A DNA stretch of 64,000 nt from Methanobacteriota archaeon (GCA_023399215.1 JAEWQJ010000037.1:62001-126000); one strand, 5' to 3'. Counted from the first letter of the stretch, positions 33,230-41,615 are shown. Translations and numbers: made by a program. The notes: generated by a model from the sequence alone, not told the origin.

Positions 33230-35599
33230 TCATTTTACTAGTTCGTAATAAGTTCCGAAATCCGCAGGGGTACATATTTTGCCCATTTTCTGGAACTCCC
33301 GCTTCAGTGCCCTCAGGATTTCTTTCATGCCTATAATTCCGGAACCGTCCGCAGCCAGGACTGCAGAAAGCAGGGCAATATTTTTTATGTTCCCGCCTGT
33401 GAGCTTGAATTTTGAAAGGAAATTGAAATCCACATCTTCCCCGATCTTTACTTTTTCAGGGAACATGCCGGTCCAGATCTCTTTTCTTGAGGCCTCGTCA
33501 GGTATTGGAAATTCCACAGCAAACTGCAACCTCCTCAGGAAGGCGTCGTCAAGGTTCCTTTTGTAATTGCTCGCAAGGATGATTATCCCTTCGTGTTCTT
33601 CCATCTGCTGGAGCAAGTAGTTTACCTCGATATTTGCATAGCGATCGTGCGAATCATTGACTTCGGAACGCTTCCCGAAAAGGGCATCGGCTTCGTCAAA
33701 GAAAAGGATTGCATTGCCTATCACGGCTTCCCCGAAGATTTTTTTCAAGTTTTTCTCGGTTTCCCCGATGTACTTGCTCACGATGCCTGAAATATCAATT
33801 TTGTAGAGGTCGAGCCCCACCTCTCCAGCGATAATCTCGGCAGCCAGAGTCTTCCCTGTGCCTGAGGGGCCTGCAAAAAGAATATTCAGCCCTTTCCCGA
33901 GCGAAAGCTTTTTATCAAACTCCCATTCGGAATAAACGGTCTCCTTATGCCTGACAAAGGCGCAAATTTCCTCAAGCTGCTCTTTTACTGGCGCAGCAAG
34001 CACAATATCCTCCCATTTCCGTCGGAGATTGATTTTTCGGGCGAGGGAGTTTAATTTTAAGCTGGAACGATTCCTGCAAGCTCTGTAAAGGTCTTCTGTT
34101 GCAATAACTGCCTTATCCCGTCCCCTTGAAGCGGCAAAACCCTGCGCAGTCGAGACAGCGTCCCTTATCTGGCCACCGCTTAGTTTGAATCTGGCAGCAA
34201 GGTCTTCTATATCTGCTTCTCCAACTCTATTTTCATGGTTTTCCAGACACAACTTCCAGAGCTGTTTCCGCTCCGCAAAAGCAGGCAGGGGAAAAGAACA
34301 GCTTATAAAAGTATTGTTTCTTAGGGCACTTCCGGGCTCCCACAATTGGCCAGCGGATAAGAATACAGGTCCTGGAAAAGAGTCCAGCGCCCTGACTAGG
34401 CTAAAAAGACCTGACCCGGAAAAGCCAGATCTCGAGAAATCCGAATTTGATAAACTTGAGCCAGAAGTGCCGTAACCTGGGTCCGAACTTGAAAGACCTG
34501 AATCTAAATCCTGTCCCTGTTGATTGCGCCCCCATAAGGTCTCAAAATTTTCAATAAAAACAGCCCCTTTCTGGAGGAGAGCTTCCCTTAAAATAAGGTT
34601 AAGAGCCTCGCCTTCCGCGTCTTTTGGAAACTCACCTGCGTCTGCTAGAAGCAAATTTACCCCTAGTTCCTTGCAGCAAGCCTCAGCCACAAGCTTTTTT
34701 CCAGTTCCTGACGGCCCATAAAAGAAAAACATGAGCCTGGAATCTTCCTCAATTCTTCGCTTTACCGCTTCAAGCAGGCAGTTTTTCTGGTCATCCGGGA
34801 CGATAAGATTGTCAAAAGACCTCACAGGCTTTACCAGCGTTGAAAAGCGGGTAATTTTCGGGTCAGTTTCATCCGAATTTAATAAAAAAGCTGCTATCCT
34901 CTCATCCAGTTTAACGAATTTTGAAAGCAGAGAAGGATTTGGATCCGCACCGTCCCCGACAAGAGAAATAAGCCTGTTTCGCATCAGAGGGGCAGACTGA
35001 GATAAGTATTCTCTTGCCTCAAGTTTTTCCTCAAGGCCGTTGCAGAGAAGGTCAATTATCATCCCCACTGATGGCTGCTTTTTTGTCAGATCATTTTGCA
35101 GGTATGCGTACAGTTTTGCAAAGCGGCCGTCAAGTTCTGGGGCAAGACTTATCAAAAGTACATCCGTTTCAAAAGATGTCAGGGAAAAAAGTTCCGATAA
35201 GCTTGGTAGCTTTAAATCGATTCCTCTTTTCAGGCTCTCAGCTTTTTTTTTGCTGATTGCTCTTTCCCAAGCTTCAATTTCCTTAGATTTTAACTCCTGT
35301 GTCCCACAAGCTTCATGACCAGAGGATATAGCTTTTAAAATTGAGTTTGCTTCAGCTTCTGAAATGAACAGGCCCGCAAAGTTCTGGTTGTTCTCCCCAG
35401 CCTTAGTTCTGGTTTTTTCAAGAAAAAGCCGGATAAACGCCCCTATACGCGTCAGTTCTTCCTGTAGGTTTTCAGTGCTGTTTTTGTAGAATTTCCCGGC
35501 TAAAGGAAATGTCTGCCTATTTTCTTTCAATTCCGAACCCGGTTTGTGACCCTGAGTTTTTGCAAACTCGGCTAAATCCTCGCAGTTTATGAAGATCAT
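33230..35599 (-). CDS. Two-module AAA+ ATPase (Afp15/Pvc15-type) of the eCIS
   Basis: 789 residues. An N-terminal helical region (about 1-250) is followed by AAA+ module 1, with Walker A Gly-Pro-Ser-Gly-Thr-Gly-Lys-Lys (295-302) but a degenerate Walker B (Val-Phe-Ile-Glu-Asn-Phe-Glu, about 347-353). It has a Gly/Ser-rich insertion at about 362-400. Module 2 has Walker A Gly-Pro-Ser-Gly-Thr-Gly-Lys-Thr (577-584), Walker B Ile-Leu-Phe-Phe-Asp-Glu-Ala-Asp (631-638), sensor-1 Ser-Asn (677-678) and a double Arg finger (689-690). Afp15 is needed for particle assembly or cargo loading in characterised eCISs. Only module 2 looks fully ATP-hydrolysing. It is encoded upstream of the terminator gene on the same strand. 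Confidence 0.88.
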   Translation of the reverse strand: MIFINCEDLAEFAKTQGHKPGSELKENRQTFPLAGKFYKNSTENLQEELTRIGAFIRLFLEKTRTKAGENNQNFAGLFISEAEANSILKAISSGHEACGTQELKSKEIEAWERAISKKKAESLKRGIDLKLPSLSELFSLTSFETDVLLISLAPELDGRFAKLYAYLQNDLTKKQPSVGMIIDLLCNGLEEKLEAREYLSQSAPLMRNRLISLVGDGADPNPSLLSKFVKLDERIAAFLLNSDETDPKITRFSTLVKPVRSFDNLIVPDDQKNCLLEAVKRRIEEDSRLMFFFYGPSGTGKKLVAEACCKELGVNLLLADAGEFPKDAEGEALNLILREALLQKGAVFIENFETLWGRNQQGQDLDSGLSSSDPGYGTSGSSLSNSDFSRSGFSGSGLFSLVRALDSFPGPVFLSAGQLWEPGSALRNNTFISCSFPLPAFAERKQLWKLCLENHENRVGEADIEDLAARFKLSGGQIRDAVSTAQGFAASRGRDKAVIATEDLYRACRNRSSLKLNSLARKINLRRKWEDIVLAAPVKEQLEEICAFVRHKETVYSEWEFDKKLSLGKGLNILFAGPSGTGKTLAAEIIAGEVGLDLYKIDISGIVSKYIGETEKNLKKIFGEAVIGNAILFFDEADALFGKRSEVNDSHDRYANIEVNYLLQQMEEHEGIIILASNYKRNLDDAFLRRLQFAVEFPIPDEASRKEIWTGMFPEKVKIGEDVDFNFLSKFKLTGGNIKNIALLSAVLAADGSGIIGMKEILRALKREFQKMGKICTPADFGTYYELVK

Positions 35600-36241
35600 T
35601 TTCGGTATCCTTAAGGTGTTTGAAGTTCACTTAAATCTGCAAAATGAAATGTTATAATCCATGATTTACGTAGAAATTAATAATTTTTTACAGTTATTAA
35701 GTAATAATATTTGTAATGAACTTGATCCTTTTAAAGAGCCGATATTAAAACTCAAAATTGACTTCTTTATATCTCTTTAAGCGTGTCTGAAAATTAAATT
35801 TGACTCTACAATTGAGACTGAACTTGTGCATTTGAACAGAAAACCGGTAGAATTAAGCTGTCAAATATCCAAAGTGTGTATCTTGACCATGGAGTCTTAT
35901 GCATTTGATTTATACCTATAAACGAAAAAGTCAGATATAATAAATGTAAGGTCTGATTTTAAATTCAACAACGCCTACTATCCAATTGTAGAAGTGATTT
36001 GAATTTTAAGACAGCCCATAAGAGTTAAGTATGTAATAGGTTACGTCAAGAACTGTAATTTAAAATAAGTAACCCAAATTTTCGGTTTACACCAATATTT
36101 TGAAGACTCTAATCGCACTTTACTAGAACTTACGCCTTGAAGTAAAGAACTAACAGCAGTAAACTCACAACTTTCTAAAATTTAAATTTTAACTTTGACG
36201 TTTACCAGACTTGATTCTGCATCATAAGTGCGTAAGTCCTA
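35600..36241. other. Gene-free spacer with a MITE
   Basis: AT-rich, without a gene. The candidate element at 36126-36239 occupies its left end. This spacer separates the AAA+ gene from the two DUF4157 genes. Confidence 0.4.
36126..36239. repeat. Short MITE-like element abutting the effector gene stop
   Basis: The ends GAACTTACGCC and (inverted) GGACTTACGCA belong to the same family as the element at 6880-7202. TA dinucleotides lie directly outside both ends (36124-36125 and 36240-36241). The right end is adjacent to the stop codon of the DUF4157 gene. Confidence 0.45.
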
Positions 36242-37567
36242 TTAAATTATACCATTTAAAAGATTCACTAAACTCTGATATACTCCTCCTTGCAATAAGA
36301 GTTGTATTTTGCTCTTTAAATTTGATGCAAAAACATCATTACATTCACCTGACGATAATTGTAGTTGTATATAATCAAATAAACTTGTGCCATCGTCTAT
36401 TTGAATTTTACTCAGTTCTCCCTGCTTAGCTGAACAAAAACTTTTGAATTCATCTTCAGATCTCTTCAAATCCTCTCCCCTTTTATGCATAAGCTTTGAA
36501 GCTTCTATTTCTAATTCAGTTAGCAATATTTTTTGACTTTCGTTTAATTCAACAGTTTGCGCTTCAAGAGATAATTCATTCATCTTGCGTTTAAGGCTCT
36601 GTTTACGTTTTCCTTTAATAATTTCTTTGAGTTTCTTAGATGTAAATTTTAATAATTCTTCATAAATAGTTTTACCGCTGTATTCCGATATATTGTCTAA
36701 CAAGTAAACCAAAAATTCTTCTTTTTGTTCAGGATTTTTTTCTTCAGTAGACTCTAATCCTGGCATTGTTACTTTATCGGTAGATAACTGAATAGGTTCC
36801 AATTTACTACTCAATGAATTATATAACCCCTCTTTTTCAATAGATTTATGATCGCCAATAGCTGCTTTCTCTCCAATTTCATCAGTTTCGTGCTCCAATA
36901 CGTGATTGTCATTTATCGACACGCATTTCTTCATTTGTATCATTGACTGCACTCTCCCCTGCTTCTGATGCACCATCTGTCCCACTTCATGAGGTAAGTG
37001 CTGTTCCTTTCCCGGAGCTACATGGATATCACTACCATTTGCGGAGGCAAAAGTATGAGGTTGGGAGGTTTTGTCAGAATAGTAGTGAACCTTCACGTCA
37101 TCCATCGAGTAACCGGAAAGATTTTCAATACCAGATTTAAGGTTATCTGGCAGGTCTGTGTTGTTGGCATGAGGTGCTGCCACTTGACGCTGTACTCTCT
37201 CAATCATATTTCCTTGCAGAGTTCCTTGCAGAAGCTCTTCTTCCTCCAGAATCTCCTGACTCTTAACTGTTGCCTGTTGAGCCGTGGAAGAACTTCCGAT
37301 ACTTGAGAGCAATCTGCCAACAGCCCTGTTTCCGATAGTACGCTGAAGTTGCATAATGTCAGCATGGGTGAGGGATTTCGGATTGATTCTGGCACGCTGG
37401 ATAATAGAATAAGGATTTGATATAGGAGTCTGGCTTGCGGGGATTGCTTGCTTTTGAAAGATGAGATAAGGTTTTTTTGATTGCTGAATTTGCTGGTGCT
37501 CGGACATGGGTAACATCCCTGTGAAGTTGAACGAATGTGTTAAATATTCCAAAAAAATTGAAGACAT
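36242..37567 (-). CDS. DUF4157 eCIS cargo-type protein A (metal motif lost)
   Basis: 441 residues in the longest frame; the conserved start may be Met-Leu-Pro-Met or Met-Ser-Glu-His-Gln-Gln a little further in. The N-terminus (about 20-95) matches its neighbour, including Arg-Ala-Arg-Ile-Asn-Pro-Lys-Ser-Leu-Thr and Leu-Gln-Arg-Thr-Ile-Gly-Asn-Arg-Ala-Val-Gly-Arg-Leu-Leu. The DUF4157 domain (about 137-235) has His-Glu-Val-Gly-Gln at 193-197 where the family has HExxH, so the second zinc His is gone. The C-terminal ~190 residues are helical, Lys/Glu-rich and unlike anything I recognise. DUF4157 is the marker domain of eCIS-associated effectors. A single, degenerate copy of the Glu-rich repeat remains near 103-115. 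Confidence 0.72.
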   Translation of the reverse strand: MSSIFLEYLTHSFNFTGMLPMSEHQQIQQSKKPYLIFQKQAIPASQTPISNPYSIIQRARINPKSLTHADIMQLQRTIGNRAVGRLLSSIGSSSTAQQATVKSQEILEEEELLQGTLQGNMIERVQRQVAAPHANNTDLPDNLKSGIENLSGYSMDDVKVHYYSDKTSQPHTFASANGSDIHVAPGKEQHLPHEVGQMVHQKQGRVQSMIQMKKCVSINDNHVLEHETDEIGEKAAIGDHKSIEKEGLYNSLSSKLEPIQLSTDKVTMPGLESTEEKNPEQKEEFLVYLLDNISEYSGKTIYEELLKFTSKKLKEIIKGKRKQSLKRKMNELSLEAQTVELNESQKILLTELEIEASKLMHKRGEDLKRSEDEFKSFCSAKQGELSKIQIDDGTSLFDYIQLQLSSGECNDVFASNLKSKIQLLLQGGVYQSLVNLLNGII

Positions 37568-37651
37568 ATTACTTTGTTACAGTAAAAAACATTTTTTATT
37601 TGCTTATTATGTCAGAAGCGTGAAAGTTTATGGCTTTTCAGTCCTTTACAA

Positions 37652-37729
37652 GTTGTCCGACAATTCAATTATAGGGTAAAAAGACGGAAAAAGGCATTTA
37701 AGATCTTTAATTGAAATAGAAGGAATTCG
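37652..37729. repeat. Degenerate copy of the 1205-1318 element
   Basis: In inverted orientation it shares the GTTGTCCGACAATT end and the AGAAGGAATTC block with 1236-1318. The opposite terminal repeat is missing. Confidence 0.5.
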
Positions 37730-37784
37730 TTTACACCTCAATACTGCTAGTAATTTTGAATATCCTGCTTAGATTAGAACTAAG

Positions 37785-37906
37785 AGCCTATCCGAAAAGT
37801 CAGTAATGCATGTTGAAAATTCACAATAGGTCTATAATATCAAAGTATCTGTTCCGGTTTTGCATATTATAAAAGTTACAGTAGGTAACCACTTTTCGGA
37901 TAGGCT
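37785..37906. mobile_element. Intact MITE with perfect TIRs and target duplication
   Basis: The perfect 16-base inverted ends are AGCCTATCCGAAAAGT and ACTTTTCGGATAGGCT. The element is 122 bases and is flanked on both sides by the direct repeat CTAAG (37780-37784 and 37907-37911). It has no ORF. Related ends occur at about 6470 and 53891. Confidence 0.8.
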
Positions 37907-37976
37907 CTAAGTTAACTCTCACTGGCTTTTTTCCTTTTTTTAGGTCGATAAGCATGGTTTACTTTGTAAAATGAAT

Positions 37977-39869
37977 TTATTGAAGCTGAATTTGCTTTCC
38001 ATTATGTTGGATCAATATTTTGCCTGCAACTATCTTTGCTGAATAATTACCGCTGCCTTTATCAATACTCTGAGTGCTAAAGGTTGATTCTATTTCTGTC
38101 GTTACTTCCAAGGGCCAAAAACTTATCTCCCCAACGAGATATACTTCATTGCATCCTTTTAAATCAGAAAGAGCATTGAGAATGGACTTAACACCTATAC
38201 TAGGTATATAGGTGTCACGCATAAAAAGCCCAATATGAGCTCCTATTAATTGATCACCGCTTTTTCCTATAAGAGCAATGCAAGAAGATATTCCTGTAAA
38301 TGCTATTTCTGGTCCACTTGCGATCTGAAATTCTGCAATTTGTTTAGGGTCTGCTACTCGAGTCAAAGAAAGTTGTGGATCACCATTCTTTTGAATAACA
38401 CTTCGCTGTTTAACCGGTGTTTCATAGGATGAGGAAATCAAAGTCTTCTTCTCTCCTAAGTCAACGTTTGGATTCCAGCGGGGGTTTACCTCGGCCAGTC
38501 CGGCTCGGTTCTGAGATAACTGTGGAGGTGTGGAGCAATGGCCCATAAACGCTGCCGTTCTCCCCATTTCATCAGCTTCGTGCTCCAGTACGGGGTCATC
38601 GTTTATCGACATTCCCATCTTCATCTGCACCGTCGGTCTCACTCTCCCCTGCTTCTGTTGCACCACATGCCACGCCTCATGCGGCAAATTCTTCTCCTGC
38701 CCCGGAGCCACATGAATATCTGTCCCCTGAGTATAAGCCAAAGCCCCTACCTCAGCAGGTTTATCCGAATTATAATGCACCCTCACATCGCCCATATCAA
38801 TTCCCGACAAACTCTCCACGCCAGCCTTGAGGTTATCAGGCATTCCGGTATTATTTTCTCTCTTTGTCTGAAGAGGCTCTTCTTCCTCTGGAATTTCCTG
38901 CCTTTGGACAGTTCCAATCATTTTGCCTTGAAGTGGTTCCTCTTCTTCTGGTATCTCCTGTCTCTGCACTATAGGATCTGCGAAACACGAAGGGCAAGCA
39001 ATTTCAGACTTATTTTCAAACTTGCCTTGAAGAGGTTCCTCTTCCTCTGGTATTTCTTGCCGTTGGACGGTTTCAATCATTTTGCCCTGAAGCGGCTCTT
39101 CTTCCTCTGGAATTTCTTGGCGCTGGATAGCCTCAGCCATTTTACCCTGCAATGGCTCCTCTTCTTTGGGAATTTCCTGACACTGAATGCTTTCAAATTT
39201 GCCTTGCATTGGCTTTTCTTCTTCCTCCGGGATTTCCTGACGCTGAACTGTCCCGATTACTTTTCCTTGCAGTGGTTCCTCTTCTTCTGGTATCTCCTGC
39301 CTCTGTACTATAGGAGCCGCGAAACACGAAGGGAAGGCAATTTCAGGCTTATCTTCAAATTTGCCTTGAAGTAGTTCTTCTTCCTCTGGGATTTCTTGAC
39401 GTTGGATAGTCTCAGCCATCTTGCCCTGCAATGGCTCTTCTTCCTCAGGAATTTCTTGCCGTTGGATGCTTTCAAACTTACCTTGTAGCGGTTCTTCTTC
39501 CTCTGGAATCTCCTGCCTCTGGACAGTTTCAATCATCTTTCCCTGAAGCGGTTCTTCTTCAGGGATTTCCTGTCTCTGAATTGGTGCCTGCTGAGCTGTG
39601 GAAGAGCTTCTGATACTTGAAAGCAACCTGCCGACCGCTTGATTTCCAATGGTACGCTGAAGCTGCATAATGTCAGCATGGGTAAGGGATTTTGGATTGA
39701 TTCTGGCACGCTGAATGATAGAATAAGGGTTTGATACAGGAGTCTGACTTAAGTAGGTCGCTTGCTTTTGAAAAGAGGTATCTGGTTTTTTTGATTGCTG
39801 GATTTGCTGGTGCTCGGGCATGGGGGACATCCCTGTGGAAGTTGGATGGATAACTAGAGAATACTTCAA
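37977..39869 (-). CDS. DUF4157 eCIS cargo-type protein B with repeats and a CNF/CheD-like C-terminal domain
   Basis: 630 residues in the longest frame, which starts with TTG; Met14 (39830) is an alternative start. The shared N-terminus (about 14-95) is followed by eleven ~20-residue repeats built on Gln-Arg-Gln-Glu-Ile-Pro-Glu-Glu-Glu-Glu-Pro-Leu-Gln-Gly-Lys (98-335). The DUF4157 domain has intact His-Glu-Ala-Trp-His (397-401) and Glu-His-Glu-Ala-Asp-Glu (429-434). A linker precedes a C-terminal domain (about 500-630) with Gly-Ile-Ser-Ser-Cys-Ile-Ala-Leu-Ile (Cys530) and Gly-Ala-His-Ile-Gly (His545). The Ser-Cys...His arrangement and the 15-residue spacing match CNF1 (Cys866/His881) and resemble CheD, which deamidate glutamine. 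This is my inference from motif only. The protein is likely cargo of the neighbouring eCIS. Confidence 0.72.
   Translation of the reverse strand: MKYSLVIHPTSTGMSPMPEHQQIQQSKKPDTSFQKQATYLSQTPVSNPYSIIQRARINPKSLTHADIMQLQRTIGNQAVGRLLSSIRSSSTAQQAPIQRQEIPEEEPLQGKMIETVQRQEIPEEEEPLQGKFESIQRQEIPEEEEPLQGKMAETIQRQEIPEEEELLQGKFEDKPEIAFPSCFAAPIVQRQEIPEEEEPLQGKVIGTVQRQEIPEEEEKPMQGKFESIQCQEIPKEEEPLQGKMAEAIQRQEIPEEEEPLQGKMIETVQRQEIPEEEEPLQGKFENKSEIACPSCFADPIVQRQEIPEEEEPLQGKMIGTVQRQEIPEEEEPLQTKRENNTGMPDNLKAGVESLSGIDMGDVRVHYNSDKPAEVGALAYTQGTDIHVAPGQEKNLPHEAWHVVQQKQGRVRPTVQMKMGMSINDDPVLEHEADEMGRTAAFMGHCSTPPQLSQNRAGLAEVNPRWNPNVDLGEKKTLISSSYETPVKQRSVIQKNGDPQLSLTRVADPKQIAEFQIASGPEIAFTGISSCIALIGKSGDQLIGAHIGLFMRDTYIPSIGVKSILNALSDLKGCNEVYLVGEISFWPLEVTTEIESTFSTQSIDKGSGNYSAKIVAGKILIQHNGKQIQLQ
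38864..39580. repeat. 57-60-bp coding tandem repeats (eleven units)
   Basis: The DNA encoding residues 98-335 of protein B is an array of eleven units of about 57-60 bases, two of which carry a 30-40-base insertion encoding Pro-Ser-Cys-Phe-Ala-x-Pro-Ile-Val. Higher-order duplication of blocks of units is visible, since the Cys-containing units recur at positions 4 and 9. Confidence 0.85.
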
Positions 39870-39935
39870 AAAAATTGATGATATATGACTTCGTTACAGT
39901 ATAAAAACGTTCCATATTTGTTGAAAATCTTTTGA

Positions 39936-40550
39936 TTGAGAATTTTGATTTTGAGAATTATAGCTTTGAAAGGATTCCTGATCAAGCCAACGAAGCTCCA
40001 GTTAATATCACAGGATTGTTTTTCAGGGCTTATGTTTTGTTTTGTGGTTACCTCACTTTTGATTGATGATGCATGTCAATTCAGGCAAATTGCATATCAT
40101 CATGCTCTTTGCTGGATTCATGATGGTAGAAACTACAGGAAATTGAGGCAAACAGTTCCTTATCATAGAGAAAAGCTAGAAACTTTTCTGGACAGATACT
40201 GAGACTTTTATGGTGAACCTTGTGAGTTTAGAATAAAACCAGATTCAGAGGTAGCGGAGCAATTATCCATTAAGTTTGATAAGTTGTTTTCTACCAAAAC
40301 AGGATATGAACAGCTGGATGAAATAATCGCTAAGATGAAGGAGAACAAGGAACATTTATTGAAGGTACTGGTTTTGCCAGAAGTTCCGCGGAATTGTTAT
40401 GAAACAGAAATGGCGGCAAGAGCAAAAGTCAGAAAAAGAGATATGAATCTTCAAACCATAACAGAGGACGGAACAAAGGCAAATGACACATTTATGACGA
40501 TTGTTCAGACAGCAAATAAACTGGGGGTAAGTGCATCAGTACATATGTGA
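39936..40550 (+). pseudogene. IS66-type transposase fragment
   Basis: From about 40060 the frame reads Asp-Asp-Ala-x-Gln-Phe, Ala-Leu-Cys-Trp-Ile-His-Asp-Gly-Arg, Leu-Phe-Ser-Thr-Lys-Thr-Gly-Tyr-Glu-Gln-Leu-Asp-Glu and Ala-Arg-Ala-Lys-Val-Arg-Lys-Arg-Asp-x-x-Leu-Gln-Thr. These are recognisable as the C-terminal part of the IS66/ISNCY-like transposases of Methanosarcina. The frame contains a TGA at 40200-40202 at a position expected to be Trp, and lacks its N-terminus. It is a dead copy bordering the eCIS locus. Confidence 0.75.
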
Positions 40551-40860
40551 TAAGTCAGCAGTACATTTTAGATGCTATCTCTGGCCAACTCATCAGAGAA
40601 AAAAGCTCATTGAGAGCAAAGTGAAAACTTACCACTTAATTTGAAGAAGATAGGACTGAAGGATAATTTATAGATAGGAATATAGGTAAGCTAATTATAT
40701 TACTAACGAAAAATTACTCTAACGAAAACAAATAGACAGCAAGAATACCAGAAATGCCGGATTAGGTACCGGAACAGATTTGTCAGGAATAATAAAGAAA
40801 GCATGAAAGCCTCACACCTATTTGGCTTGAGATCTTTTAAAAAAGCAAAGGGGAAAATAC
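40551..40860. other. Leader region of pspA
   Basis: No gene is seen. The last 25 bases include AAAGGGGAAAATAC, a good ribosome site for pspA. Confidence 0.4.
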
Positions 40861-41613
40861 ATGGGATTATTCAAAAGGATGGAGACAGTATTAAAATCAA
40901 AGATGAATACAGTTCTTAACAAGATGGAAGACCCACGGGAAACGCTGGACTATTCCTATGAGAGGCAGCTTGAACTTCTCCAGAATGTGAAGAGAGGAGT
41001 TGCGGAAGTTACAAGCTCAAAAAAGCGCCTTGAGCTCCAGCGTGCAAAACTGGTTCAAAATATAGACAAGCTTGAAGGGCAGGCAAGAGATGCAGTTACC
41101 GCTGGCAGAGAGGATCTTGCAAGGCTGGCCCTTGAGAGAAAAGCAGCCCTTGCGCAACAGATCGAGGGAATCGACAGGGAAATTGTAGATCTTGAGAAGC
41201 AGCAAGAAAAATTGATAGCTTCGGAAAAGCGCCTTTCAACGAAAGTGGAGATTTTCAGAACCCGGAAAGAGTCGATTAAAGCCCAGTACTCAGCTGCTGA
41301 GGCCCAGGTAAAAGTAAACGAATCTGTTACCGGCATAAGTGAAGAAATGGCAGATGTAGGCCTTGCACTCGAAAGGGCTGAAAATAAAACCGAAGAAATG
41401 AAAGCGCGGGCTGAGGCAATTGACGAGCTTATGGAAGCTGGCACACTCGAAGACCTTACAGGCGGCAGGGATGAAATTGATAGGGAACTTGCAAAAATCA
41501 GTGCCCAGAGTAATGTAGAATCCGAACTTGCCAGGCTTAAGGCCGAGTCCGGAAAAGGGCCTGAAAAAGCGAAAACCGTGGAAGAAGGTACAGAAGAAGG
41601 AAAGGGGGTCTGA
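40861..41613 (+). CDS. pspA: PspA/IM30 membrane-stress protein
   Basis: 250 residues, almost entirely helical coiled coil, starting Met-Gly-Leu-Phe-Lys-Arg-Met-Glu-Thr-Val-Leu-Lys-Ser-Lys-Met-Asn. The amphipathic first helix is followed by Met-Glu-Asp-Pro-Arg-Glu-Thr-Leu-Asp-Tyr-Ser-Tyr-Glu (about 21-33), the conserved PspA/IM30/Vipp1 opening. PspA is an ESCRT-III relative that binds and stabilises damaged membranes. Its stop lies two bases before the PspAA start, so the two form an operon. The Gly-rich, charged C-terminal tail (about 225-250) is variable in the family. Confidence 0.9.
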   Translation: MGLFKRMETVLKSKMNTVLNKMEDPRETLDYSYERQLELLQNVKRGVAEVTSSKKRLELQRAKLVQNIDKLEGQARDAVTAGREDLARLALERKAALAQQIEGIDREIVDLEKQQEKLIASEKRLSTKVEIFRTRKESIKAQYSAAEAQVKVNESVTGISEEMADVGLALERAENKTEEMKARAEAIDELMEAGTLEDLTGGRDEIDRELAKISAQSNVESELARLKAESGKGPEKAKTVEEGTEEGKGV

Positions 41614-41615
41614 AG

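Larger units (their letters stand above)
37568..37976. other. Spacer between the two DUF4157 genes, with two element remnants
   Basis: Holds a degenerate inverted copy (37652-37729) of the 1205-1318 element and a complete 122-base MITE (37785-37906). No gene is seen. Confidence 0.5.

Noticed and set aside
38538..39374. 278-codon plus-strand frame opposite cargo protein B
   Set aside because: It is the antisense of the Glu-rich repeats and DUF4157 domain, whose conserved motifs are on the minus strand.
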